DNA of 64,000 nt from Spinacia oleracea (Eukaryota; Streptophyta; Magnoliopsida; Caryophyllales; Amaranthaceae). The notes beneath the pieces are model-generated. The model was not told where the DNA came from. It saw only the letters and a list, made by a program, of their open reading frames with translations, and searched no databases. Position numbers and translations under genes: made by a program. Numbering within the stretch: the first letter of the stretch is position 1; each line of letters opens with the position of its first letter. The stretch spans positions 86,099,285 to 86,163,284 of the forward strand of contig NC_079488.1 in the NCBI RefSeq assembly GCF_020520425.1, read 5' to 3'. Positions 32,921 through 44,608 of this stretch are shown here, in pieces.

Positions 32921-33897
32921 TTAGAAGTGATACTTCTTAAGGTTGTTTTTATTCCAGGTTCAGAGGATAGGACGATCTTGCATATCCTCGATGCAGTATG
33001 TGTCATCATGGACTTCGTCATAAATCTTGTAAGGGCCTTCCCAAGATGGAGTCAGCTTGGCTCGTCCAACAACTTCCATATTCCTTAATACAAAGTCTCC
33101 TACGTTCAAGACTCAACGAGAAACTTTCTTGTTGTACTCCCTTGACATCCAAAGTTTGCACAGTTGTTGGCGTAAAGAGACATTGCCCCTGACTTCTGGG
33201 AGAAAAAGCATTTATGCCTTCATCATTTCCCAGTTAGCATGGTCATCATATAGCATGACATGCAAAATAGGCTCACGCATTTCAATTGGGAGGACGGATT
33301 ATGCCCCATAGGTGAGTAGAAAGGGAGTTTCTCCTGCTGAGTTCTTCGTCGTGGTGCGAATGGACCATAAGAAGTTTGGTAACTCATCTGCCCACAGACT
33401 CTTGGCTTCGTCCAACTTTTTCTTAACTCCTTCAGAGATGATCTTATTGAATGCTTCCACCTGCCCATTAGCTTGTGGATGTCCCACATATGAAAAGCAT
33501 CTAGAAATGTCGTGCTCGGCTAGCCATTCCTTTAGTTTAGGCGTCTCAAACTGTAGTCCTAGTCAAAGACAATCGATTAAGGAACTCCAAAGCAGGTGAT
33601 GATATTTCTCCAGATGAAAGCCTTCACATCATATGTTTTGATGTTCTTTAGTGCCTCAGCCTCTACCCACTTGGTAAAGTAATCAAAAACTACTATTACA
33701 TAGCGTCGTCCACTTGGAGCCTCCGTGTAAGGTCCTAGCAAGTCCATACCCCATTTGGCAAACGGTATTGGACTGGTTATAGGCGTCAATATTTGAGCCA
33801 ACCGATGAATAAGATGAGAAAAATGCTAGCACTTGTCACATTTGTTTACCAATGAAAGGGCGTCTTCTGTCAAAGTAGGCCAATAATACCCAGTTCT
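32921..33897 (-). pseudogene. Tat-like Ty3/gypsy integrase, 3' end of pol
   Basis: The minus strand reads TGYYWPTLT and a C-x2-C zinc motif near 33840-33897, then the core IPFAKWGMDLLGPYTEAPSG...IVVFDYFTKWVEAEAL (33650-33770), then MGHPQANGQVEAFNKII (33430-33485) with the catalytic Glu region, and a C-terminal SWEGPYKIYDEV...TWNKNNLKKYHF ending at TAA (32921-32923). Frameshifts split it into several frames. The PFAxWGxDLxGP and PWNxxNLxxYY patterns point to the Tat lineage. Confidence 0.8.
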
Positions 33898-34305
33898 TGT
33901 AACGCCTTGACCTCTAATGAAAGTAATTAAACATCATAATTTACCTAATTCGGTCGGGACATTATTGCCGTAACTCCCTCTTGGGAATTACAAGGCAAAC
34001 ATCATAATAATTAATTTAAATCTCCACAATAATAAAATTATTCTTTTATTTCCTTAATAAAATAACTTTTATAACTTACTAAAGAGTTTTCATTAGAGTT
34101 ATTACAATTTAAACATTAACTAGGTGAACATTGCTAAAATGAAATCCTTGCCACTACTCGTTTCCGTCGTCCCCAGCCGTACCTAAAACAGAAAACAAAA
34201 CGGTAAGCCGAAGACTCATTAACGAACTATTCTAGTAACGTAAATTCATTTCAACTCATTTTAGTTGACAAAACAGGGAGAATAGAATAATGTAAAACAT
34301 TTAAT
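33898..34305 (+). repeat. LTR-like inverted arm, left
   Basis: Starts TGTAACGCC and runs through ATTCGGTCGGGACATTATTG and AAAACGGTAAGCCGAAGACT. The reverse complement of 35805-36210 matches along its full length. It begins exactly where the integrase frame is lost. Confidence 0.7.
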
Positions 34306-35680
34306 AAATTATTATATTAATTCATTCATAACCTTTTTATTAACATGATAGTCGTTGTCAAGTATGACATGGTGGAACGTCTTCCACGATGGACCGGTGC
34401 CCATAAAACATAAGAGGAGGTTCTCAACATGGGTGGGCTAATGCCCCATGGGTACATGCATGACCGAGAATCGTAACCTGTGAACATATATGATATGGCG
34501 TTTTTCGGTCGTTGAAACGAACTCCGCCTACCAAACAAAATTTATAAAACTCCTAATCCGACACACTATATCAACTATAGCGGTAAGTTTAGGGATCGTC
34601 CCAAGAGAACGAAGCGACTTTAGTTTAAGAAAAACACGCTATCTTAGAAGAATGGATGAATTGATTTGAAACTAACGAATCCAAACTTATATGGCAAACA
34701 ATCAATTATGGAAAAGCTAGGGGGATTGGGGATCCACTTGAGTTTCATTGGGGAAAATGAATCGAATAACATACATGATGATGCAAAGACATACTTTCTA
34801 GGGAGCAACCAACTATTTTAGCGATTCACCCCTCTTGGTTAGAACGCCTTACCAATTCTAGTTCCTATAGCACGCTCTCGCGTCACCTAAGTCCTAAAAT
34901 GGTTCATGAAATCAAATAGCTACTCATATGCAATTAAACACTCTCAATCTCTTGACAAGCATATGATGAACACTCCAATTTCAATAACATTCATGGCATT
35001 TGCAACTACCAATCATGCCAAACATGGAATTCCTATCTAACATATCACAATTTAATCACAAAATCAACAATAATTCAATTCTACATCCCTAACTACTTCC
35101 CAAGCATTACCCCTAACCCTAGCATGGAAACTACTCACTACACATTGAAAAAGAAATTAAACTAAAGATTTGGATTATGTAATTGAACATGTTGAAAGAA
35201 TTGAAAGCAAAATTGAGAATCAAACAAGCAATTTGAACATGAAATCCTAAAATTTAATGCAAACCACAACCAATAGAAAGTGTAGAAATCAAGAACTTAA
35301 GCAATTAAGAGAAGCAATGAAAGAGAAAAAGAGATTAAGGAAGAAATAATTACTATGAAGCTTCAGAATTCTTGAACAAAACTTGAGAATTGAAGAACAA
35401 ACTTGAATTTCATTGAGTTTCTCTTTCTAGAAATTTGGGAAATTACAAAGTATTTAGAGCCAAAGCTGAAAAACTAATTCGAAACTAAAATGAAAACTAA
35501 CTCTTGAAAATAAGAAATGAAATCCTATTTATATGCTTCCCCAAAATAGAAGTTTAAATTACGAAAAAGAGTCAGCCTGCGATGCTGTGCGGGCGCACAG
35601 GGGTATGTAGCACTAGCTTCCCCTGCTCGTAGGAGACGTCCTACCATGTTTTCCTGTAAAGTCCTGACGACCAGAATAAA
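34306..35680 (-). other. LTR-like remnant between the inverted arms
   Basis: On the minus strand it has a TATA-like CATATAAATAGG (near 35525), then a pyrimidine-rich leader-like stretch, and near 34560-34620 GGGACGATCCCTAAACTTACC, a pattern common close to the 3' end of gypsy LTRs. Borders and family are not resolved. No ORF is present. Confidence 0.35.
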
Positions 35681-35696
35681 TCTGTTAAAAGGAAAA

Positions 35697-35790
35697 AGGT
35701 TAAAGAAATGATGTTAAAGAAATGATGTTAAGGAAATGATGTTTCTGAATTGATGTTCTTGAAATGATGTTTCTGAAATTATGCTTCTAA
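35697..35790. repeat. Short AAATGATGTT(A/T) tandem repeat
   Basis: Five to six degenerate copies of about 15-19 bp around TGAAATGATGTT, just inside the right inverted arm. Confidence 0.65.
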
Positions 35791-35804
35791 AAAGATGTTT
35801 TATT

Positions 35805-36210
35805 AAATGATTTACCATATCCTATTCTCCCTGATTATTAAATAAAATGAATTGAAATGATGTTACGATGCTAGGGTAGCTCGTTACTAAGTCTTCGGCT
35901 CACCGTTTTGTTTTCTGTTTTAGGTACTGCTGGGGACAACGGAAAAGAATAGTGGCGAGGATTTCACTTTATCAATGTTCACCTAGGTTAATGTTTAAGT
36001 TGTAATAGTTTAAGTAAGGCTCTTCATTAAGTTATGCACTTTTATTATGGATATAAAAGGATTATTATGTTAATTTGGAGATTTAAAGTAATAATAATTA
36101 TGATGATTTCCTTGTAATTCCCAAGAGGGAGTTACGGCAGTAATGTCCCGACCGAATTAGGATGTTTCCGCTTCTTAATTTAGTGAATTAGAGGTCTTCG
36201 GGGCGTTACA
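35805..36210 (-). repeat. LTR-like inverted arm, right
   Basis: On the minus strand it starts TGTAACGCC and matches 33898-34305. The two arms together form a foldback of about 2.3 kb. Confidence 0.7.
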
Positions 36211-37489
36211 ATAATACTTCAAACCAAAATATCCTTCAATAATCTAAACAAAAAAATCCTCAAAATTTGGTGTTCATAACCAACCCCAGCAGTTTAATCA
36301 ATCATAATTCAATAATAATAGTAAAAATCCATAATTTAAAATACATAATTTGAAATAAAATATTTTAGGAAGAAGAGAATTATACCAAATCGGCCTATAG
36401 CACGGTACGATCACGAATTGAATGTGACCGGGCGCAAAAGGTACAAAAATATACGGAGTATGGTGCGCGGCACGCACACGAGTGTTTTGTGTGTGTGCGG
36501 GTGTGAGACGAAGCAAGCAACAAGGTAGCAGGGGCGCGGGCTGAGCGGCACTCGACAGATGGAGGGCGAGTGTGCGACGAGGGCGAGAGGGCTGGGCAGC
36601 AGCGCCGAGGGACTGTGCGAGTGTGCATGTGTGCGAGGGGCGCAACACGCAAGGGGCGAGGGAACGAGTGTGCGAGGCTGGCGAGGGGAAGCTGCAACGA
36701 GCAAGGCCCACGAGGCGCTAGGCGTCGAGTGTGCAGCAACGAGGGGAGCACGAGCAGGGGTGCTCGGCTGGGGCTGTGCACGGACGAGCAAAAGAGATAG
36801 GAGGGGGACGTGTGGTGCAAGGGAGAGAGAGAAATAATGTGAGGGTTTAATGAGGGAATCCAATTGAATTAAGAGGGGTATTTATAGGATTCCCAAAATC
36901 CCTAGTGGGCTAGGCTTATGAGTTTGGGTATTGGGTTTTCATTTAATGATCGGGTTTGAATTAGGAATATAAATTAGAAACTCTAGTTGGGCTTAACCAT
37001 GAAAACGAGTTGGGTTTAGAATTAATTCAAACCATTTTAAAATCGAAACCCAAATAATTTCCCGACTTCGAATATTAAATTCGTTTCGTAATTAATTAAT
37101 TAATATTCTAATTAATAAAAATACATTTAAATAATACTTCCTCCGTCTTTTAATACTCGCAACGTTTGGACTTTTTCCACTATTCATATAATCTACTTTG
37201 ACTATTAGTAGTGTTTTTTTACATAAGATAAAACATAGTCATGTGGGATTTTGTTAGATTCGTCTCAATGTGTATTTTCAAAATATCAACTTCTTATAAT
37301 TTTTGCATAAAGAGAATTTAAGATATAAATGATCAAAGTTGTGCATTGGCATGCGTGAAATTAACAAACGTTGCGAGTATTAAAATACGGAGGAAGTATT
37401 TGAATGCTATTTAAATTCTAAAATTCATAAAAATGCTTTATAAATATAAAAAATACTTTTATAAATATGGAAAAATACGGGGTATTACA
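36211..37489 (-). repeat. Ty3/gypsy-type LTR remnant
   Basis: On the minus strand it starts TGTAATACCCCGTATTTT, has a TATA box in GGAATCCTATAAATACCCC (near 36885) and then a GC-rich, CT-rich leader (36480-36830). Long overlapping open frames in that leader are compositional. The start resembles chromovirus LTRs. The inner end is not defined. Confidence 0.5.
37137..37396. mobile_element. Stowaway-type MITE
   Basis: TIRs CTTCCTCCGTCTTTTAATAC and its complement, flanked by TA on both sides. Length 260 bp. It is inserted in the LTR remnant. Confidence 0.85.
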
Positions 37490-39060
37490 AACTATGTATG
37501 CAACTCTGTGATTAAATGACCATCAATAATACTTATGAGTATTATATCTTGTCTAATAGTAACTATATGTTGGTATTGTTATTATGGTATTTTATGATGT
37601 TATTTTTATGTTTTTAGTAATAAGAGTTACTATGTTATGATCATAGTAACTATATGATCATAACAATAACTATATCTGCAACTCTGCTAGTATATGACTA
37701 TTATTAATATTAAGAGATACTATATCATGTATAATAGTAACTATATGTTTTTAATAGTTACTATGTTATCATTGTGTTCTTTTTATGTTCTCTTTTTGTA
37801 CTCTATGTTATTAGTAATAAAAGTAACTATGTTATTATGACAGCAACTATATGACTATAACAATAACTATATTTGCAATTCTGCGAGTATCTTACCATCA
37901 TTAATTCTATGAGTTACTATACGATGCATAAAGCTATAGGTTTTACATAGTTACTATGTTTTTTTTCATGTTTAAATGTTAAGTTATTAACTTAGTTTAT
38001 ATTATTATTGATTCAAAAATACAAAGATGATGCATCCAGAATTGAAGTCGGGCAAAGAATAACTTATGCAAGGAAAAAAAACAGGAGAGGACGCGGAAGA
38101 AAGTTCTGACAACAATGAAAACCAAAGACATGGTAGAGGAAGGAGAGGATGCAAACGAGGAAGGAGATGACGTGCTGGTGGAAGGAAGGAACGTGGACGT
38201 TGCGATTAGTAATTTTTCAGTTCAAAAAACATTTGAGTTTAATGTGGTTTATTTAATAAATGCAAATAATTAGAATGTCGTAGTTAAAAACTATTAACCA
38301 TGTAGTTAATATTTTCTTAATTACTATTCTAGACTTATAGTTACTCTTACTTTTGATATACTTACTCTTTCTTATTTCAGTAATTATATGATATATAATA
38401 GTAACTATATAATAGAAAAAATTACTATATGACCTCTAAAGAATCTATATCATATTGTTTATTTTATAATATAGTAATTGTTCTATAGTTAAAATTACTT
38501 TTTAAATGACATAGTTACTCTTTGGATTGAATAGTTATTCTTATCGAAATGGTTATATTATTATTATTTTATAGTTACTATTGATATAGTTACTTTATTG
38601 AACATATAGTTTCTATAATTTACTCTTTTTTTCTACAGGAATGAATATATAATTACTCTTATTTTTTATATAGTTATTCTTTTTTATAACATTAACTATA
38701 TAATATATAATAGTAACTATAGAATAGAAAGAGTTACTATATGATATAGAAAAGTAACTATTTCTATACAATAGAAATATTTACTATATGATATAAAACA
38801 ATCAATATCTTTATGTATACATAATTAAGTAATTGGATTCTTATCAAAATGGCATTAAAAATTTATTATATGACTATTAGAGTAATTATATTGCATATAA
38901 ATACAACTATATCAACTTAAGAGTTACTATATGATCTTTACAATAACTATGTCACATATATTTATAATAATTATATTGTTAAAATTTAATGTATGACTAG
39001 TAGAGTAACTATATTACATATAAGTACAACTATATCAACGTAACAGCTACTATATGAGCC
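37490..39060. repeat. AT-rich field of AGTTACTATATGA-type repeats
   Basis: Dozens of degenerate copies of (T)AGTAACTATAT or ATATAGTTACT in both orientations over 1.5 kb, without a fixed period. A GC-richer island at 38040-38215 reads as an Arg/Gly-rich tail (GRGRRGCKRGRR), possibly the end of a decayed transposon protein. Confidence 0.55.
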
Positions 39061-39591
39061 GCGCGTTTTTTGGATCACGTGAACATTGATGGTCCATGAC
39101 ATCTTTAAATGCTGTAAATTACCTAAAATATCTTGACCCGCACTAATAATAGCGTGGACCTGATCCATACAAGTGAGATTATCATTAAATTAGTAATAAA
39201 TAGCGAGTATATATCATTTATTAAAATAGTGGTAAATAGCGGTATACCGGTATACATGGTTTACTTTAGAATTTTCGAAACAAATGGATTCCTAATAACT
39301 AAAACTCCTTACTAATCATCTGATTTTATGTCAAATGTCAGTTGATAAACAACACCCGGCCCCACACAATCAATCACTACTTTTGAGTTAATCTTATGGT
39401 CCAAAAAAAGGGATATCGGGCGCCGGCTTTAATTAAGTAAAGAAACAAAGCTACACCCACACGAGGGAAGCTATGTCTCCATGTTGGCATCATTCAACTG
39501 AAATGTTTATAATTAAGGATATTCTTAGATTATGCTCCTTTTTTAAAACATCCATCTTAATCTAATGCAATATGGCAAGTAATTAAGATCG
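39061..39591. other. Intergenic DNA before the copia element
   Basis: No gene or clear repeat is seen. Confidence 0.4.
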
Positions 39592-39596
39592 GATTA

Positions 39597-39758
39597 TGTC
39601 AAATATTGTGTAATCTCGTATCATTCTCATTAATAACATACGTATATATAGAACAACTCAGTTACCTAAACCCTAGGTACACATTAGGTAACTCACCATA
39701 GTTAGGACTCTACAGAATATTCACAGAATAATATCTAATATCTTAACATATCTTAACA
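39597..39758 (-). repeat. Copia 3' LTR
   Basis: TGTCAAATATTG... to ...ATATCTTAACA, matching 44382-44543 base for base on inspection. A TATATATA promoter-like core lies inside. Confidence 0.95.
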
Positions 39759-39772
39759 TCCCCCCTCAAGGT
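39759..39772 (-). other. Copia polypurine tract
   Basis: On the minus strand CCTTGAGGGGGGA directly precedes the 3' LTR. Confidence 0.85.
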
Positions 39773-42700
39773 GGAGCATGTAGATCTCGAATGCCCATCT
39801 TGTTCAAAAAAAACTCAAATTGCGCCTTCCCCAACGCTTTGGTGAAGATATCTGCTAACTGAACCTTCGTCGACACGTACGACGGACTGATGATCCCTTC
39901 CTTGATTGCATCTCGAATGAAATGACAATCTGACTCGATGTGTTTTGTCCTTTCATGGAACACCGGATTCTGTGCAATATGCAACGCAGACTGACTGTCG
40001 CAATACATCCTCATGCCTTGGTCGTGTGTCACCCCCAAGTCGCGTAGTAGTTGTTTCAACCACTTCAACTCACACGTCAGAGCTGCCATCGACCGATATT
40101 CTGCCTCAGCAGACGACCGAGAAACAGTATGCTGTTTCTTGGTCTTCCAAGAAACTGGCGACATACCAAGTGACACAAACCATCCAGTCACCGACCGACG
40201 CGTCATTGGACACCCTGCCCAATCCGAGTCGCACCACCCCTCCAACTGCAACGCACTGTCCGACCGAAGTAGTATACCTTGACCCGGACACTTCTTCAAA
40301 TATCTCACTACTCGCAAAGCTGCTTCCCAATGTGCCTCCTTTGGTGCTTGCATAAATTGAGATAGGACATGTACAGAGTAGGCAACGTCTGGTCGCGTGA
40401 CAGCCAAATAAACCAGACGTCCGATCAGACGCCTATACTGCTCACCGTCCGACAGGTCTGGCCCGTCTGCCAATGCCAACCTATGATTCTGTTCCATGGG
40501 AAAGTCCACCGGCTTTGCTCCCAACAATCCGGCCTCTGAGATGATGTCGAGGGCATATTTTCTCTGACATACATAGAACCCTTGACTACTTCGTGCCACC
40601 TCTAACCCAAGGAAGTACTTCAGAGCCCCGAGGTCTTTCATTTTAAAACACTCCTTCAAGTATGCCTTAAAACTCTCAAGCGCAAACTTGTTATTGCCCG
40701 CGATAATCATGTCGTCCACATAAATGAGCACACTCAGCTGCAACGTACCTTTAGACAGAGTAAAGAGCGAATAATCGGACAGCGACTGTCGAAATCCATA
40801 GTGCGTCAATGCCGTCGACAACTTCTGGAACCAACATCTAGGTGCTTGTTTCAACCCATACAACGACTTTCTCATTCGACACACTTTGTCAGAGTGATTC
40901 TTCTGGAATCCAGGAGGAATCTTCATATAGATCTCTTCCTCCAAGTCACCGTGCAAGAACGCATTATGGACGTCCATCTGATGCACGTCCCACTGTTTGA
41001 CAGCTGCGACAGCTAGGAAAGTTCGAACTGTCGCCATCTTCGCGACGGGAGCAAATGTCTCATTATAATCCAACCCTTCCTCCTGATGATTCCCTAAACA
41101 TACCAATCGAGCCTTCAGTCTCAACAAATTCCCATCCTCATCACGCTTCTCAGTATACACCCATTTACTCCCCAGTGCTTTCTTCCCTTCCGGTAAATTT
41201 TCCAACGTCCATGTCCCCTGTTCCTCCAACGCGTCGATTTCAGCGGCCATTGCCTGACGCCACCCCTCATGCTGCATCGCTTGTTTAAAACTCTTAGGAA
41301 CTTGCCCTTCTTGCAATGCTGCTATATAATGCCTGTGCTTTGACGAAAAACGCTCATAATTAACAAAATATGTGATAGGATAAGGAGTACCTGAGAGTGA
41401 TGACGCCGTAGGTGTTTTGTCGGAAGTACTATATTTTTCCCGTATTGTATGTATCACACAGTCTTTCAGCTTTGTCGACGGAAACTTCACACGCTTCCCC
41501 CTTCCTAACTCCGTATCCTCCACACACTGCCTTGTCTCACTCTCGTCACTATCCGTCGTTTCCTCTACACCTGTCTGTGAGGAGACGACGTCTGAATCCA
41601 CTCGACTAGGTGTTTCATGTTGTTGTTCCTCCCTCACAGGCGACGACACTCCCCTGTCGTCACCACTGGTCAATGACACCCCCTCATCAGCTCCCGGAAG
41701 CGACAACACTCCCTCAGTATCACCTGTAGGCGGCGACACCCCAGCAGTATCACCTGCAGGCGACGACACGGTCTCAGGACCCGTAGTCCCACTCTCATCC
41801 AAACTCCAATGGTCAAGCCCCCCATGACCATCATGCACCGGTGGCAACACATCTGATTCATCTACAAAAGGAAACGTCCCTTCATGAAACTTGACATCCC
41901 GTGAGACGAAGAACTCATGTGTCTCTAGATCATAAAGTTGCCATCCCTTCCTGCCAAACGGATAACCCAAAAACACACATCGGCGACTCCGAGACTCAAA
42001 CTTATCCCCTTTACACCGGAGATTATATGCATAACACAGACACCCAAACACTCGGATAGGCACATACGATGGTGGTTTACCAAACAACATCTCATAAGGT
42101 GTTTTATTGTCAAGGATCGGGGTAGGTGTACGGTTTATCAAGTAACAGGCGGCCAAAATACATTCCCCCCAAAATTTTATTGGAAGATTTCCTTGAAAAC
42201 GTAACGCCCTCCCAACATTCAAAATATGTTGGTGTTTTCTCTCGACTCTCCCATTTTGTTGAGGCGTCCCAACACACGACGACTCAAACAGAATCCCATG
42301 TTGACGAAAATAATTTTGTAAGCAATTGAATTCAGTACCATTATCACTGCGTACTACCCGAAGGGATCTATTAAACTGACACTTAATCATGGCAACAAAA
42401 TTAAGAAATGTCGATGCAACTTCCATTTTATTATTCAGTAAATAAATCCACACACCTCTAGAATAATCGCCAACAATGGTAAAAAAATACTTTGCCCCAC
42501 AAGACGAGGGAGTCTTGTAGGGTCCCCATAAATCAAGATGAACCAATTCAAATGTGCGACTAGCACGACTAACACTAACTGGAAAACTCTCCCTACATTG
42601 TCTCGCCCGCGGACATACATCACAAATTGTTTTATTCTTCCTAATCTTATGACTCACATGAGGAAGTAACTGCAACACTTTTTCCGACGGATGCCCCATC

Positions 42701-44241
42701 CGTTGATGCCACAAGTCGACCACACACTCCACTGCTAGCACACGAACCTTTGGAGCCCCACGGAAAAAATATAGTCCTTCCTGTCGATCACCTACGCCAA
42801 TCACCATCCTCGTCGAGCGGTCCTGAAGAACACACATTTTGTTAGTAAATTGAGCAGCACAATGTAATTCGTCACTTAATTGAGTTACAGAAATTAAATT
42901 GCAGTTCAATTTAGGCACAAATAGAACATTATCGAGCACGAAACCATCCTCCAAGACCACCGAACCATATTGGTTTGAATTTGCAGGTTGACCGTCCGGC
43001 AACACAACCTGTTGATTTCTTGATGTCTTGATATTTCTCAGGATTGAAATATCACCCGTCACATGACGTGATGCCCCACTGTCAACAATCCAACGTAAAT
43101 CAAGATTACCTTGCAACTTGGTTGAAGGTCGTGACAAGATGTCAACTATTTGCTGGACTTGCTCCTTCGTCACCCCAACAAGCTCATGTGTGGTTGTCGT
43201 CACTGCACCATGCGATCCGTCTCCACTCGTCACAGTGGTTGTCGCCCCTCCTGTGGCATTGCTCACGGCATTGGCACGAGCGACACCACTGGTCGACGAC
43301 GCTGCCCCGCGAGCTACTCTGCCTCCTCTAATCGACGTCCTGCCTCCTCGACCAGGCCCTCGTCCACCTCGTTTCTTCTCATCCCACCATTCAGGAAATC
43401 CAATCAGCTGATAACAAGTTTCTTCCTCATGACCCTCACGATTGCAATGACCACAAAATCTGCCACTGACATCTCCCGACCTCGACCGAGCCTTAGTCTC
43501 GACCTTGAACGCCATGACACTCTCCGGACCTCTCGCAGCCTTGGCGCGCATGGTCTCGGTATTCATAACCGTCTGGTACGCCTCGTCGAGTCCTGGCAAC
43601 GGCGATCGTGCTAACAGTTGTGCACGAATGGCTTCATAGTGATCATCCAGGCCAATTAGGAAATAGTGCAGACGATCTTCATCGTGAATGTCCCCCACCT
43701 GCTTCGCTATATTACACGTACAACCCGCACATACACACCTGGGAACTCGTGCATACTGTACGTACTCCTTCCATACCTTCAACAAGCGGCCATAGTACTC
43801 CATGACGCCCTCAGACGTGCCCTGCTTGCAACCACTCAGAGCCATCTTAATATGGCAGACCCTGGTGCCCGACACGACGCAGTACCGCGTCCTCAAATGA
43901 CTCCACAACTCGTGAGCAATATCAAAGTCCTCCAGATTCGAACGCAAACTCTCGTCAATGGTGTTTGTGATCCAAGACACCACCATCGAATTGACCGCAA
44001 TCCAATGTTTCATCTTCGTCTCGTCCGTAATGGGCTCCTTCACAGACCCATCAAGAAAACCAAATTTGAATTTTGAAATCATCGAGCGACGAACGGCTTT
44101 GGCCCATTCATCGTAGTTCGATGCTCCTCTCAGTTTCACAGGGGTGATAACAATACCGGGGCCGTCGCCTGACCCGAGATAGTAGTCTAGGTCGACGGCG
44201 GCGGCGATGACCTTTGGTGGTGCCTCCTCATCGGAACTCAT
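39766..44241 (-). CDS. Copia gag-pol polyprotein
   Basis: Uninterrupted frame of about 1,491 residues from the chosen start MSSDEEAPPK. An ATG 12 codons upstream is in frame, but MSSDEE begins the Gag-like part (DLDYYLGSGDGPGIVITP). Domains by residue from the longer start: Gag, zinc knuckle CGHCNREGHEEETC (about 272), protease WIVDSGASRHVTG (about 397), pre-integrase LWHQRMGHPS, integrase HLDLWGPY (about 579) with VVRSDNGTEF, reverse transcriptase with QMDVHNAFLHGDL and YVDDM (about 1184), RNase H CDSDWAG (about 1349), and the terminal ADIFTKAL motif. The protein makes virus-like particles and copies and integrates the element. No stop or frameshift is seen, so it may be functional. Confidence 0.95.
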   Translation of the reverse strand: MSSDEEAPPKVIAAAVDLDYYLGSGDGPGIVITPVKLRGASNYDEWAKAVRRSMISKFKFGFLDGSVKEPITDETKMKHWIAVNSMVVSWITNTIDESLRSNLEDFDIAHELWSHLRTRYCVVSGTRVCHIKMALSGCKQGTSEGVMEYYGRLLKVWKEYVQYARVPRCVCAGCTCNIAKQVGDIHDEDRLHYFLIGLDDHYEAIRAQLLARSPLPGLDEAYQTVMNTETMRAKAARGPESVMAFKVETKARSRSGDVSGRFCGHCNREGHEEETCYQLIGFPEWWDEKKRGGRGPGRGGRTSIRGGRVARGAASSTSGVARANAVSNATGGATTTVTSGDGSHGAVTTTTHELVGVTKEQVQQIVDILSRPSTKLQGNLDLRWIVDSGASRHVTGDISILRNIKTSRNQQVVLPDGQPANSNQYGSVVLEDGFVLDNVLFVPKLNCNLISVTQLSDELHCAAQFTNKMCVLQDRSTRMVIGVGDRQEGLYFFRGAPKVRVLAVECVVDLWHQRMGHPSEKVLQLLPHVSHKIRKNKTICDVCPRARQCRESFPVSVSRASRTFELVHLDLWGPYKTPSSCGAKYFFTIVGDYSRGVWIYLLNNKMEVASTFLNFVAMIKCQFNRSLRVVRSDNGTEFNCLQNYFRQHGILFESSCVGTPQQNGRVERKHQHILNVGRALRFQGNLPIKFWGECILAACYLINRTPTPILDNKTPYEMLFGKPPSYVPIRVFGCLCYAYNLRCKGDKFESRSRRCVFLGYPFGRKGWQLYDLETHEFFVSRDVKFHEGTFPFVDESDVLPPVHDGHGGLDHWSLDESGTTGPETVSSPAGDTAGVSPPTGDTEGVLSLPGADEGVSLTSGDDRGVSSPVREEQQHETPSRVDSDVVSSQTGVEETTDSDESETRQCVEDTELGRGKRVKFPSTKLKDCVIHTIREKYSTSDKTPTASSLSGTPYPITYFVNYERFSSKHRHYIAALQEGQVPKSFKQAMQHEGWRQAMAAEIDALEEQGTWTLENLPEGKKALGSKWVYTEKRDEDGNLLRLKARLVCLGNHQEEGLDYNETFAPVAKMATVRTFLAVAAVKQWDVHQMDVHNAFLHGDLEEEIYMKIPPGFQKNHSDKVCRMRKSLYGLKQAPRCWFQKLSTALTHYGFRQSLSDYSLFTLSKGTLQLSVLIYVDDMIIAGNNKFALESFKAYLKECFKMKDLGALKYFLGLEVARSSQGFYVCQRKYALDIISEAGLLGAKPVDFPMEQNHRLALADGPDLSDGEQYRRLIGRLVYLAVTRPDVAYSVHVLSQFMQAPKEAHWEAALRVVRYLKKCPGQGILLRSDSALQLEGWCDSDWAGCPMTRRSVTGWFVSLGMSPVSWKTKKQHTVSRSSAEAEYRSMAALTCELKWLKQLLRDLGVTHDQGMRMYCDSQSALHIAQNPVFHERTKHIESDCHFIRDAIKEGIISPSYVSTKVQLADIFTKALGKAQFEFFLNKMGIRDLHAPP

Positions 44242-44367
44242 GGTGATACTTAAGGAATTGTGAACTCCTAATCTCAATACTCAACAAGCGAAGAAAGTCG
44301 CTGTTCTCAATACTCGGCTACACCCTCTCAAATTTCTTGCGGAAAAAAATCTAGGGTTTTTAACCTA

Positions 44368-44381
44368 GGCTCATGATACCA
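44368..44381 (-). other. Copia primer-binding site
   Basis: On the minus strand TGGTATCATGAGCC follows the 5' LTR. This is complementary to initiator tRNA-Met (TGGTATCAGAGCC) with a one-base insertion. Confidence 0.8.
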
Positions 44382-44543
44382 TGTCAAATATTGTGTAATC
44401 TCGTATCATTCTCATTAATAACATACGTATATATAGAACAACTCAGTTACCTAAACCCTAGGTACACATTAGGTAACTCACCATAGTTAGGACTCTACAG
44501 AATATTCACAGAATAATATCTAATATCTTAACATATCTTAACA
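44382..44543 (-). repeat. Copia 5' LTR
   Basis: Same sequence as 39597-39758. It is followed by TSD GATTA. Confidence 0.95.
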
Positions 44544-44608
44544 GATTACAACAATTGTTTCTTTGACTCATCAACTAATTACACCACTTGTCTCCCTCAT
44601 TAACTAAA

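Larger units (their letters stand above)
39597..44543 (-). mobile_element. Intact Ty1/copia retrotransposon, 4,947 bp
   Basis: Two 162-bp LTRs that appear identical by eye flank one long open frame. TSD is GATTA (39592-39596 and 44544-44548). A primer-binding site and a polypurine tract are present. Short LTRs with TG...CA ends and the domain order PR-INT-RT-RH fit copia. The Ale/Retrofit lineage is a guess from the short LTR and the gag type. Confidence 0.95.

Noticed and set aside
33880-36219. Shared CAATAATAC on both sides of the foldback as a TSD
   Set aside because: On the left it is separated from the element end by eight bases and on the right it overlaps the end, so it is probably chance.
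36298-36863. Several 75-150-residue open frames on both strands
   Set aside because: They lie in the GC-rich leader of an LTR remnant and overlap in all frames, so they are compositional.
39945-44076. Plus-strand open frames opposite the copia polyprotein
   Set aside because: They are shadows of the intact minus-strand gag-pol frame.
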